Part shown: positions 20,001 through 25,890 of the stretch, piece after piece | Position numbering within the stretch: the first letter of the stretch is position 1 | How the letters are laid out: every line of letters starts with the position of its first letter | Source of the DNA: Kiloniella laminariae | GTDB lineage: Bacteria > Pseudomonadota > Alphaproteobacteria > Kiloniellales > Kiloniellaceae | Direction of reading: 5' to 3' | Assembly (NCBI RefSeq): GCF_027214005.1 | Contig: NZ_JAPWGY010000009.1 | Location: forward strand, 1 to 64,000 | DNA length: 64,000 bases | Made by a program: the position numbers and the translations under genes | Notes under the pieces: model-generated | Database searches by the model: none | Told to the model about the DNA's origin: nothing | Seen by the model: only the letters and a program-made list of their open reading frames with translations

Positions 20001-21645
20001 TGCCCTGGTTTTCCCCGCCATCATAAAAACTCAGTGCGGATAAAGCATCACCTTCGCCGCCCTCGCCACCACTGTCGACGTCAACTCCGGTAGTGGTGTA
20101 GTCATTGGTGTTAAAGGCAACAATCCCGTTAAAAGTTGTAAAGGCCACCGTTTCCGAAGGATCGAGATCGGGATCATCAGGATCCGGAAGCTCACCCGTA
20201 TATTGCAGGGTATAGGTTACAAAACCTTCGTTCTCTTCATCAGCTACGGGGCCAAAAAGCTCCCAGCCCGCAGGCAAAGTGGTACAGGATTCATTAACGG
20301 TGAAATCAGCAGGTACGCCGGAGAGTTTTAATGTCAGGGTTTCTGAGCCATCAAGATCCCTGAGCGCGGCATTGATCGGAAGCTTGATAACGCTTTCCTC
20401 ACCAATGGTCTTGTTTTTCCCGCCGCTCAGATAGATGCCATCATCGGGTTGTGGCTCGCCTTCCCCGCCCTGGTCAAGCACACGAAGGTCAAAGCTCTCG
20501 CCACCTTCGGAATCGTCAGGATAATCATCGGGGATAACACCGAGCATCAGTTCTGGAATATCAGCTGCCGCATCAATAATGGCCTCAACACTGTATGGCA
20601 AAGCAGCGGACAGGCCGGAATCAGGGTCCGTGATAATCGCAACCCCGCTCACCGCAATATCTTCATCTGAGTCTGGAGAAGGCAGAATATAAACCTGGCC
20701 GAGATCAGCCGGGTCGATCGATACCGGGAAAGTTCCAAGATATTCGTCCCCTGCCTCGGAACCGCCAATAAACAGCTTAACTCCGGCGGGCAGAGCGTTC
20801 ATGACAACAAAGTTCAGAACCTCATTATCAGCAGGGACAAAAGTAAAGATCACCTGCATCGGAGCAGCAAAGGTTTCCAGTGCTCCGCCACCGCCATCAT
20901 GGGGATCGTCATTCAGACCATCATCCCCACCAGGGAGATTCTGGTTTGGCAGCCAGTCCTCAAAACCACCATCATACACCCCAGAAATTCCACCGATTTC
21001 GCCGCCATCGACTTCTGTAATCGTGGTGACAAAATCAACTGAAAAGGTACCCTCGGCCGGATCTGTATTTTCATCAATACCTTCAAACAGTCCGAAATTC
21101 AGTTCGGTTGGGTCGATTACGCCCTGGGCAATCAGCAGATCAATCACACTCCCGGTGTCATCGCTGTAACGACTGCCACCACCACCGGCAGGACCTGCCC
21201 CTGCCGCTGTACCACCGGCTGCGGTTTCAAGTGTATTATCACCACCTGCAAGCGCCAGCGCCTGCCCGATCAACTGGTCTGAGGCAATCTCGACACCATT
21301 AACCACCAAAACAGGCGGGTCGCCTGCTTGTGCCTGATTGACAAGATTCAGAAAGACAATCCGGCTGTCTGGTGCGCCGTCACCATCACTATCATAGGAG
21401 AGAACAAAATTGGCGCCTTCCACAGAGGGTGTCGCCTGTGCCGCGTTAAAATCAAGAACAACGGTCTGTCCGCTCTCAAGGGTCTGTTCTATTTCCTGTC
21501 CGGACGCAGGAGCCGGAATTGTTAAAATCGCCTGCCCGATCAAGACATCCTGTTCCTGGCCTCCCGCCAAAGAATTGTCTTGAGAATCAACCTGATCTGA
21601 ACCTTCAAATAAACCTGAAGTATTTGGGGGGAATTCACTTGCCAT
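14011..21645 (-). CDS. Giant type I-secreted RTX adhesin with two von Willebrand A domains
   Basis: This 2544-residue acidic, Gly/Asp-rich protein has no Sec signal; export is expected by a type I system through its C terminus. Visible order: an N-terminal region with two TAAG motifs (residues 141-144 and 146-149) before a Gly-rich linker; cadherin-like segments; T1SS-143-type repeats marked by DETD/DETE and DDGP near residues 618, 832, 970 and 1277; a carbohydrate-binding or jelly-roll-like module at about 1112-1272 (FVLNGSFEDG...YIDNISI); vWA domain 1 near 1435-1610 (MIDAS DFSGS); vWA domain 2 near 1775-2000 (DESGS), each followed by a VCBS/cadherin-like unit; RTX nonapeptides near 2398-2440; and a short C-terminal targeting tail. 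AAGGG eight bases before ATG supports the start. No secretion genes lie nearby. The role as surface or biofilm adhesin is inferred from the architecture. Confidence 0.9.
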   Translation of the reverse strand: MASEFPPNTSGLFEGSDQVDSQDNSLAGGQEQDVLIGQAILTIPAPASGQEIEQTLESGQTVVLDFNAAQATPSVEGANFVLSYDSDGDGAPDSRIVFLNLVNQAQAGDPPVLVVNGVEIASDQLIGQALALAGGDNTLETAAGGTAAGAGPAGGGGSRYSDDTGSVIDLLIAQGVIDPTELNFGLFEGIDENTDPAEGTFSVDFVTTITEVDGGEIGGISGVYDGGFEDWLPNQNLPGGDDGLNDDPHDGGGGALETFAAPMQVIFTFVPADNEVLNFVVMNALPAGVKLFIGGSEAGDEYLGTFPVSIDPADLGQVYILPSPDSDEDIAVSGVAIITDPDSGLSAALPYSVEAIIDAAADIPELMLGVIPDDYPDDSEGGESFDLRVLDQGGEGEPQPDDGIYLSGGKNKTIGEESVIKLPINAALRDLDGSETLTLKLSGVPADFTVNESCTTLPAGWELFGPVADEENEGFVTYTLQYTGELPDPDDPDLDPSETVAFTTFNGIVAFNTNDYTTTGVDVDSGGEGGEGDALSALSFYDGGENQGNTEDGGRYNEGPTHTNGPVVITVQAIAEEQETDIGTDELTLENNVAFAEGQFVFDIKEDIPDLVRRAKIYLDETEGDQTSAEQAVTNNVAGVSEAQSLLAAAMLADGVSGGGIVSRGFMSIDGGLDLHTDGSDDEEDGSDGPTDTDAPSAPSLSPPDDLEDIRFIDYSGQYSGVRTTDGSQINLYSSASDPSVVYGRVGGSDGELAFVVTIGSELKNDSNDVDIYVEQYMSLKHPNPYNHDEDINTMNLKFFAVDDEGDRSNIGRLKINFDDDGPKIGGHEFLCVDETDFNNGAVISDFGQFDVFDFGADGPAADDIRIDMFSLGTIRTAQGNHAVSTSQSGDTLIGTANGEEVFRFTVNPDGTYNYEQYKALEHWNSHDHNEPLGMLFSVRIKDGDGDKAYGKVFLKVLDDGPDIDGQEMLMVDETDLNTSASIKADGTFDIFDFGADGPQADLPWTPHNDAIRIYVNTAGITTSETDTPISTSQTGNVLTGWAAGDVAFTFTVNPDGTYEYEQFIALEHPDTNDHNDPLPMKFHVKIVDGDWDFDWGSVDVVVKDDGPSISVNPPDEFVLNGSFEDGHTLSGASWSVFENLSDGSWSNGGEGQPGFEIQHGGVAGAAQHGDALLELDAHQNSVAQQDISGMTAGEDYVLTFHYRPRVDNGTDTDDVIVKWNGVVVEDVTSTDAPGGWTKFTVVVTAGAGTNNLAFEGAGTNESLGGYIDNISINQALCVDETDLDQDDSLDFSGRFASSFGADGPGSLSYTVSATDGTDSGLVDMATGDPVLLYAQGGDVYGRIGGPGGDVVFKVSVNGSGVVTLDQQRALEHPDADNPNDAVSLAPGLISLTGTIVDSDGDHADASLDLGTSLYFKDDGPAAENDEACVTEVETRTQPQNIGIVMDFSGSVSNADLATEIASVKTFIQTLFGSGAAVSVTLVAFGADAANLGTFTDLASAEAALDGTSRAIINSGATDFEAAIEMLFSDTGGNFEHIPGHNNQVFFLSDGNRNDGASPLSNASVVLDSGGKADLLDGDIGFTAIGIGSSISPSTFVNFFDGGVVADTGEVLNAASFEDLADVLVGTIGLGNSVSGNVVANDDAGADGLDRICGVEVDGTSFSVDESGVLTGPTVGTPSASYDDSTKLLTITTDKGTLEIYLDDQGGNAAGDYIYTSLPSVMHGAPGSATDDEVEDIFTYSILDNDGDKTSADLKICIKDDEPVAVNDEICLVAIPGDSPPLNIAFVIDESGSIGLSNYQTQIDGVRTFIDSLVAKGSPETLAFSLVTFGTNAEDYGTFVFDGFAGGTLDLDDFVRLNNDGTLSSTTLDDQLTAIRGDYDGSGSTNYDAGMASLFGLNSEYLNNPVTGLPAFENHLYFISDGSPNDTSTSNSDEIDSDIATAIVNNNVQVTGIGIGTSTSVEDGLEDYFLNTGGGDASNPYIPASLYSFVSVPDFADLADALGGTIGGAEANGNLLANDLPGADGFGTVAITEVLHDGVVYTDAGDGSNDGVITIATTAEGGKLVVDTATGAYTYTAPGSVSSDFEETFTYTMVDGDGDPSSADLKVCVTLPEPIDAINDVVLTNITSGDIDIPEWALLLNDVVNPDTDVSGVSNPMEGAVSQAGGVVTFVPDGLDVSSLGFGSGSTVQTITERAYGSDGYDYINYGFGDYIDGSERNDNFDTSGSNQATNLSRNLWVRDGSTPASEVVHLINFTGRVKDARDIDYNWQGRVTKDEKRWDQDNYLVVLLAGETLTLEGFSGHSNLKLILYKGNSVVDSDFNVGESFTATSDGNYFIRVESTDGISGNSDRSRGYTAELSIESTDIVQPEDGSFDYTAADGFSTDLASVSVAYQEGATVTGTGDGEILIGGDGDDILIGNGGNDVLIGGAGSDTLTGGTGADTFGFFGQNVGVDVDTITDYNQSGGGYNMAEGDILNISDLVSFDDNTDAVASFVRATQNGGGADLEISTNGGATYTQIAYLEGVSATDILTVILDNDEHNVTVV
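14320..14452 (-). repeat. RTX calcium-binding nonapeptide repeats within the adhesin
   Basis: About five consecutive copies of the GGxGxDxLx pattern (for example GGDGDDILIG, GNGGNDVLIG, GGAGSDTLTG) end in the GGTGADTFGF cap that usually closes a hemolysin-type block before the type I secretion signal. Such blocks fold on binding calcium outside the cell. Confidence 0.9.
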
Positions 21646-22406
21646 GATCTTACCCTTCAGCTGTTGTCTGTCACGAGGACTTCAATAACATTCAAGTAAA
21701 ATTTTATGATTTTTTTACATTCTTAGGCACACATTTATCAACAAAAAATACATACATATATATGATTTTTATTGCATTTATTAATTTAACATTAACATTC
21801 ATATACTTATCAATTGTTTTCAATAAGGTTTTTTATCCTCAGATATCCACGTATTTCAATTATACCCCACATACTTTCTCTACTTTTGATAAAATCATCA
21901 GATTTTAAAATCCCAAGAATATAATAGTATATCCATTTGTTATATATAGATATATTTCACAAATCCTCTATACATCCATAAGAAAAAAAATCAAAAATAA
22001 ACAGGAAGTATTCACTAAAGAAAAAAATCCTATATATTTTACTGTTTTTTAGATCAGCACACTTCTTGGGTGCAAATTAAATTACTCAACACGGATAGAA
22101 TTCAACTATGACTGCCAGTACAAAAGCTGAAAGGAAGAACAATCAGGTCAAAAATATCGACCTGATTGCTGAAATCAGGAGCGTTGTTCTGGTCCGCTAA
22201 AACAGAAAAAACTCTGGTGCCCCGCAGGATACCAGAGTGCAAAGAATATCAGTTGCTGTGATACTGTACCAAACGGGAAATCCTCTGACATGACCTCAGA
22301 GCGAAAACGCATTAACGCAAGGACAATCTATTCCACTTGCCCCTGCGCATAACTTGCTCCTGCTCATCCGACAACAGCACTTCCCCTTCACGGGATCTCG
22401 TCAGAC
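21646..22406. other. Very AT-rich control region upstream of the adhesin gene
   Basis: This is 761 bases between the tandem DUF502 gene and the adhesin, both on the minus strand. About 21690-22080 is extremely AT-rich with many T and A runs. It holds a TTAA-N7-TTAA pair at 21781-21795 (CtrA-like, but expected by chance at this composition). A perfect 9-bp hairpin lies at 22141-22167 (AATCAGGTC/GACCTGATT, 9-base loop). The terminator at 22206-22238 isolates the adhesin from the gene upstream, so the adhesin should have its own promoter here. No convincing gene: a 30-codon ORF at 22108-22200 lacks a ribosome site. Confidence 0.5.
22206..22238 (-). terminator. Rho-independent terminator of the tandem DUF502 gene
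   Basis: The 8-bp perfect stem ACTCTGGT/ACCAGAGT has a 12-base loop and, read on the minus strand, is followed by TTTTTTCTG. It lies about 170 bases after the stop codon of the DUF502 gene. Confidence 0.8.
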
Positions 22407-23828
22407 TCAGGAAGCAACTTTTCTGATATCATCAGGCTTTTGACTTTTCATGCCCTTGCCGGGTTTTCCTGAAGCAGAGACCTGTTGCCCTTCTTTTTTC
22501 CTGCGATCTTCAGGGGTGACAATACCACCAGAGACAACCATCTTGATTCCTTCTTCAACTGTCATGGTCAAAGACTTGGTCTTGCCACGCGGCACAAAAA
22601 GAAGAAAACCGGACGTCGGGTTCGGTGTTGTCGGAAGGAAGACATTGATCGACTCGTCTTCTGAAATATCGCGGATTTGTGGATGAGAGTCCCCTGTATA
22701 GAAACCAAGAGCCCATGAACCGGGGCGAGGATATTCTATCAACACAACCTCGCGAAAGGCATTTGAATGTTTCTGGAAAATGGTTTCAATGATCTGCTTG
22801 ATCGCCCCATAGAGCGTCCGGATTACCGGCATCTGGTCCAGCATCCGCTCACTGATTCGCAAAAGAGTCTTGCCGACGATTCCAGCCGTCAAAAATCCAA
22901 TCAGGGTCAAACCAAGAAAAATAAAGAAAAGACCAAATCCCGGTACGGCAAAAGAAACATAAGTCTCTGGGTTCCACTGCGCAGGAATATAGGGCCGGAC
23001 CCAGCTGTCAATCAGCACAACAATTTCCCAGGCAAGCCAGAACGTCAGGCCAATTGGTGCCGTCACCAGCATGCCTGCGAAAAAATAGTTACGCAATCGC
23101 ATCAATAAACCGGGGCGGTGACCATGGGTTTCTTCTGTTGCTGGTTTCGCTTCCTTGTTTTCTGCACTCATTTTCTTGATATCAGAGGGTGTCAGAATAC
23201 CGCCGGAAATAACCAGCTTGATCCCCTCTTCAACTGTCATATCCAGATGATGGACATCCTGCTCGGGTATAAACAGCAGAAAACCTGTCGTCGGGTTCGG
23301 CGTTGCCGGGACAAACACATTGATCACAGATTCTTCGGTAACGCCTTGAACCTCACCTTTGGTTCTGCCGGTAATAAACCCTACAGCCCACGAACCTTTA
23401 CAAGGATATTCCACCAGGACCACTTCCCGAAACGCCCCGGATTTTTGAGAGAGAACCGTCTCGAAGACCTGCTTGGTCCAGCTGTAGATGCTGCGCACCA
23501 CAGGCAACCGCTTGACCAGGTTTTCACTGACCATCATCAAAAGGCGGCCGATGTAACCAGCCGTTAAAAAACCGATCAGCGTAAGCCCGACGACAATAAC
23601 CAGCAATCCCAGCCCGGGGACACCAAAAGGCAGATAACTTTCAGGATTCCATTGTGAAGGTATGTAAGGCGTCACCTGACGATCAACAAAGGTGATCGCC
23701 TTCCAGGCAAGCCAGAGAGTGATGGTAACAGGGGCTGTAATCAGAACTCCCGCAAGAAGATAGTTACTAAGCCGCTGCGCCACAGACAGTTTCAGCTTTT
23801 TTTTGGCCTTCCGGCCTTTATCTTTCAT
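22407..23828 (-). CDS. Tandem DUF502 membrane protein (two fused domains)
   Basis: DUF502 proteins are inner-membrane proteins of about 200 residues with two N-terminal membrane spans and unknown function. Here one 473-residue ORF contains two complete copies. Copy 1 (about residues 15-220) has LLAGVLITAPVTITLWLAW, IPSQWNPESYLPFGVPGLG, LTLIGFLTAGYIGR, FREVVLVEYP, FVPATPNPTTGFLLF and MTVEEGIKLVISGG. Copy 2 (about 240-450) repeats every element: MLVTAPIGLTFWLAW, IPAQWNPETYVSFAVPGFG, LTLIGFLTAGIVGK, FREVVLIEYP, FLPTTPNPTSGFLLF, MTVEEGIKMVVSGG. The linker (residues 222-238) is charged. Both copies keep the conserved motifs, so neither looks degenerate. The tail is Lys-rich. Monocistronic, with its own terminator. 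Confidence 0.9.
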   Translation of the reverse strand: MKDKGRKAKKKLKLSVAQRLSNYLLAGVLITAPVTITLWLAWKAITFVDRQVTPYIPSQWNPESYLPFGVPGLGLLVIVVGLTLIGFLTAGYIGRLLMMVSENLVKRLPVVRSIYSWTKQVFETVLSQKSGAFREVVLVEYPCKGSWAVGFITGRTKGEVQGVTEESVINVFVPATPNPTTGFLLFIPEQDVHHLDMTVEEGIKLVISGGILTPSDIKKMSAENKEAKPATEETHGHRPGLLMRLRNYFFAGMLVTAPIGLTFWLAWEIVVLIDSWVRPYIPAQWNPETYVSFAVPGFGLFFIFLGLTLIGFLTAGIVGKTLLRISERMLDQMPVIRTLYGAIKQIIETIFQKHSNAFREVVLIEYPRPGSWALGFYTGDSHPQIRDISEDESINVFLPTTPNPTSGFLLFVPRGKTKSLTMTVEEGIKMVVSGGIVTPEDRRKKEGQQVSASGKPGKGMKSQKPDDIRKVAS

Positions 23829-24009
23829 CTATCGAGATTCCGTTATAAACAGACGACCCTACGCACCCGGAACTAAACCGACACGTCATTTCGTAAAGAT
23901 TGATGTAATGCTTGTTATTTTCAAGGGAAGAATGCGCATATTTATGATGATATCCCGCCTGGGATGAATATGCACCCTGCTATTATTCTTATATCATCCT
24001 TCTGTGGGA

Positions 24010-24096
24010 TGGTGCGGCAAAGAGGACTTGAACCTCCACTCCCTTGCGAGAACTAGCACCTGAAGCTAGCGCGTCTACCAATTCCGCCATTGCCGC
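24010..24096 (-). tRNA. tRNA-Leu (CAG)
   Basis: The minus strand folds as a class II tRNA with acceptor GCGGCAA/TTGCCGC, a long variable arm, T-loop GTTCAAGTC and anticodon loop TTCAGGT, giving anticodon CAG (codon CUG). The 3' CCA is encoded. It is the second of two tRNA-Leu genes in tandem. Confidence 0.95.
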
Positions 24097-24178
24097 ATTT
24101 TCCAATGCACCCACAGGCTTGTCTGTTTGGGGTCACCAACCAGACGCCGTCACATCAACCTACATCTAAGAAGTAAGT

Positions 24179-24267
24179 TGGTGCGGTCGAGAGGACTTGA
24201 ACCTCCACCCCGAATTAACAGGACAGCGACCTCAACGCTGCGTGTCTACCAATTCCACCACGACCGC
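24179..24267 (-). tRNA. tRNA-Leu (GAG)
   Basis: This class II tRNA has acceptor GCGGTCG/CGACCGC, a long variable arm, anticodon loop TTGAGGT (anticodon GAG, codon CUC/CUU) and an encoded CCA. It precedes tRNA-Leu(CAG) by 82 bases on the same strand, and a near-consensus promoter stands just upstream. Confidence 0.95.
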
Positions 24268-24282
24268 TCCGTGATGAAAGGG

Positions 24283-24311
24283 TATATATAGGGGTGAAAT
24301 TGTTGCGTCAA
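24283..24311 (-). promoter_or_regulatory. Sigma-70-type promoter of the tRNA-Leu pair
   Basis: On the minus strand, TTGACG, a 17-base spacer and TATATA end 15 bases before the first tRNA-Leu. Both hexamers are close to consensus and the spacing is ideal for a strong housekeeping promoter. Confidence 0.75.
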
Positions 24312-24391
24312 TAGATTCTCTTAGCAGAGTTAAAATTATTCTTCGCAAACAATAACTCCCTTGATCAATCTATAAAATATCGCGAAAGCAC

Positions 24392-24741
24392 AGGGGGTTG
24401 ATTAATGAAGAAAGCGTTTGATCTGCCGACATGGCTTTAAGCTTTCGCCCCCGCTGCAGGTCAGGATTTTTCTTATTGTTCACGTTTGGGTCTAGTAACC
24501 CTGTTTTCGGGTTATTCCAAACACGTTCACAGCCCCGACACGCTAATCACAAAAACATCACAACTCATCCAGCACAGAATTTGGTAAAAGGAGTTCAACG
24601 CTTCGGAGTGAGACACAGGCTATGCCATATTAATCCATGGCAACCCCCATTCGGCCGTCCCCCTGTCATACTCCGGAGCGTTTCTCTTGAAGATATCGTT
24701 TATGGCATTTCTTTGATATGCTGCCCTCTCAGCGAGAGGGA
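24392..24741 (+). promoter_or_regulatory. Hairpin-rich leader upstream of the TraR/DksA-type gene
   Basis: The 480-base gap before the zinc-finger gene contains an ordered set of potential RNA elements. They are an 11-codon ORF with a strong ribosome site; GGGGG + GAAAGC able to pair with GCTTTC + CCCCC (24393-24452); a two-part hairpin at 24484-24522 (GTTTGG/CCAAAC and AGTAACCC/GGGTTATT); a 13-bp stem AACGCTTCGGAGT/ACTCCGGAGCGTT at 24597-24682 with one T-G wobble, enclosing a TGCCAT/ATGGCA hairpin; and CCCTCTC/GAGAGGG at 24724-24740, whose 3' strand is the presumed ribosome site. This could be a regulatory leader or an independent small RNA. It matches no RNA family I can name. Confidence 0.45.
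24405..24440 (+). CDS. Possible 11-aa leader peptide
   Basis: ATG is preceded by AGGGGG at 7-base spacing and the frame reads MKKAFDLPTWL then TAA. The ribosome site and part of the coding sequence overlap the first potential stem of the leader. There is no run of one amino acid as in classical attenuators. It may be a chance short ORF; I list it because of the strong ribosome site and the surrounding structure. Confidence 0.25.
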   Translation: MKKAFDLPTWL

Positions 24742-24749
24742 ATTACCGC

Positions 24750-25247
24750 ATGAACGATATGCCAATCGGGATTGACCTGGAAAAAATCATTCAGCGACTC
24801 AAAAGCCGGGAAATAGAAATCAATCAACTCCGACTTTCATCAAGCGAAGCACGGGATGTTGTCGAGCTTGACCAGACGCGCGTCGGACGGCTGTCAAGAA
24901 TGGACGCGTTACAATCACAGGAAATGTCGCTGGAATCAGAGCGCAGAAGACAAGCCGAACTTGAAAGGATTACCGCGACCCTTGCCCGACTTGAAAGCGG
25001 CCAATTCGGTTATTGCCTGAAATGTGACGAGGAAATTCAGCTCAAACGGCTGGAACTCGACCCGACGACAACCCTGTGCGTTGCCTGTGCCAGTGCAGCC
25101 CCAAAAGGTCAGTTAAGACAGCACGCCAGTCGGAATCAAAGCCGACAAGGCAATCAAAACAACCCCAATTTCCCTGCCAAAGACCTCAAAAAGAACAGCA
25201 TACCTCTTCTCAGGTCCCGGCAAAGATATTTAACCAACGACATTTGA
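24750..25247 (+). CDS. TraR/DksA-type C4 zinc-finger protein with long basic tail
   Basis: The protein has 165 residues. Residues 1-80 form a helical, coiled-coil-like region of charged heptads. The C4 zinc finger at about 89-112 reads YCLKCDEEI...LCVACAS, and is preceded by the LARLESGQFG segment typical of TraR/DksA family members. Proteins of this family enter the RNA polymerase secondary channel or act as small adaptors. Most short homologues end soon after the zinc finger; here some 50 extra residues rich in Gln, Asn, Arg and Lys follow (RQHASRNQSRQGNQNN). A hairpin-rich leader precedes the gene and sequesters the ribosome site GAGAGGG. Convergent with the DUF3126 gene. The exact role is unknown. 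Confidence 0.8.
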   Translation: MNDMPIGIDLEKIIQRLKSREIEINQLRLSSSEARDVVELDQTRVGRLSRMDALQSQEMSLESERRRQAELERITATLARLESGQFGYCLKCDEEIQLKRLELDPTTTLCVACASAAPKGQLRQHASRNQSRQGNQNNPNFPAKDLKKNSIPLLRSRQRYLTNDI

Positions 25248-25260
25248 TTCGAGCAAAAAA

Positions 25261-25482
25261 TCAGGCTGGAAGGTCGTCAGCAAGAATGGCCATATTGAAA
25301 GAGTAAGAAAGCTCACCCTCTTCATCATCGCGATAGATCACACCAATGAACTCGCCACCCAGTGTAACTTCAACGGAATCGGCCTTGCTGGTTTTACGAT
25401 CCAGACCAAGAGACTCATTCCCAAAAACTTTGCGGAGGTATTTTTCTACACTGGCAATTTCGTTGCTGTTCACGTTATTCAC
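25261..25482 (-). CDS. DUF3126 family protein
   Basis: This 73-residue cytoplasmic protein matches DUF3126, a family restricted largely to alphaproteobacteria. Typical features are EKYLRKVFGN near residue 12, DSVEVTLGGEFIGVIYRDDEEG in the middle (split here as DSVEVTLGGE and FIGVIYRDDEEG) and the final YSFNMAILADDL. The length is normal. Function is unknown. It is divergent from the 69-aa gene and convergent with the zinc-finger gene. Confidence 0.85.
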   Translation of the reverse strand: MNNVNSNEIASVEKYLRKVFGNESLGLDRKTSKADSVEVTLGGEFIGVIYRDDEEGELSYSFNMAILADDLPA

Positions 25483-25624
25483 TCTCTGACATTAATGTTG
25501 TTTGGCCCTGATTAAAGGATGATCTTCTGCTCTGAAAGTATTTTCTTACAAAACTATCTTTAAAACAGAATACAACGCCCCACATATTAATTGATATTTA
25601 ACCAGGCTGTGTCAGGATGCCATT

Positions 25625-25834
25625 ATGAACATAAATGCACCATCATTCCAGAGTACAGTTCGCTTTTCCGAACCAGCCGCAGCAATAACAACTGCTCAGG
25701 AAGATGCTGCCCGCCGGAACTCACAAGCTGCCGTCGAGACAAAACGGCCCGTTGAAAATGCCGACCCTTCAAACGAAGCACGCAAATTCAAGGCAGATGA
25801 GAACCGGGGACAGAATCTGGATATTCAGGTTTAA
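25625..25834 (+). CDS. Small hypothetical protein (69 aa), disordered, charged
   Basis: This short protein is Ala-, Glu- and Arg-rich. It starts MNINAPSFQSTVRFSEP and ends RGQNLDIQV, with a charged, probably unstructured middle. Similar short proteins with an opening VRF-P element and a closing RGxxxDI/L-V element occur in related alphaproteobacteria as far as I recall, but I know no function. It has no signal peptide or membrane segment. It forms its own unit: divergent promoter region upstream, strong terminator 20 bases downstream. Confidence 0.55.
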   Translation: MNINAPSFQSTVRFSEPAAAITTAQEDAARRNSQAAVETKRPVENADPSNEARKFKADENRGQNLDIQV

Positions 25835-25853
25835 GCGAATATGGTCTTTGCCC

Positions 25854-25879
25854 AAGCACCTGTAGGCACAGGTGCTTTT
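25854..25879. terminator. Bidirectional terminator
   Basis: A 10-bp stem AAGCACCTGT/ACAGGTGCTT with a 4-base loop is followed by TT C on the plus strand and by TTGGGC on the minus strand. It lies between the 69-aa gene and the convergent M23 gene ending at 25891. Confidence 0.75.
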
Positions 25880-25890
25880 CTGCGCCTGGT

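Noticed and set aside
14011-21645. Repeat array that might be mistaken for a CRISPR or satellite
   Set aside because: The repeats are coding (T1SS-143, vWA and RTX units) with codon-level divergence, not short identical direct repeats with unique spacers.
21781-21795. CtrA-like TTAA-N7-TTAA upstream of the adhesin
   Set aside because: The surrounding sequence is roughly 80% A+T, where this eight-base pattern is expected by chance nearly once in every one to two kilobases, so it carries little weight alone.
22108-22200. 30-codon ORF overlapping the 9-bp hairpin
   Set aside because: No ribosome site, and the peptide has no recognisable feature.
24431-24775. 114-codon plus-strand ORF overlapping the start of the zinc-finger gene
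   Set aside because: It covers the hairpin-rich leader, has no ribosome site, an irregular composition and overlaps a well-supported gene. It is more likely an open frame through structured non-coding sequence.
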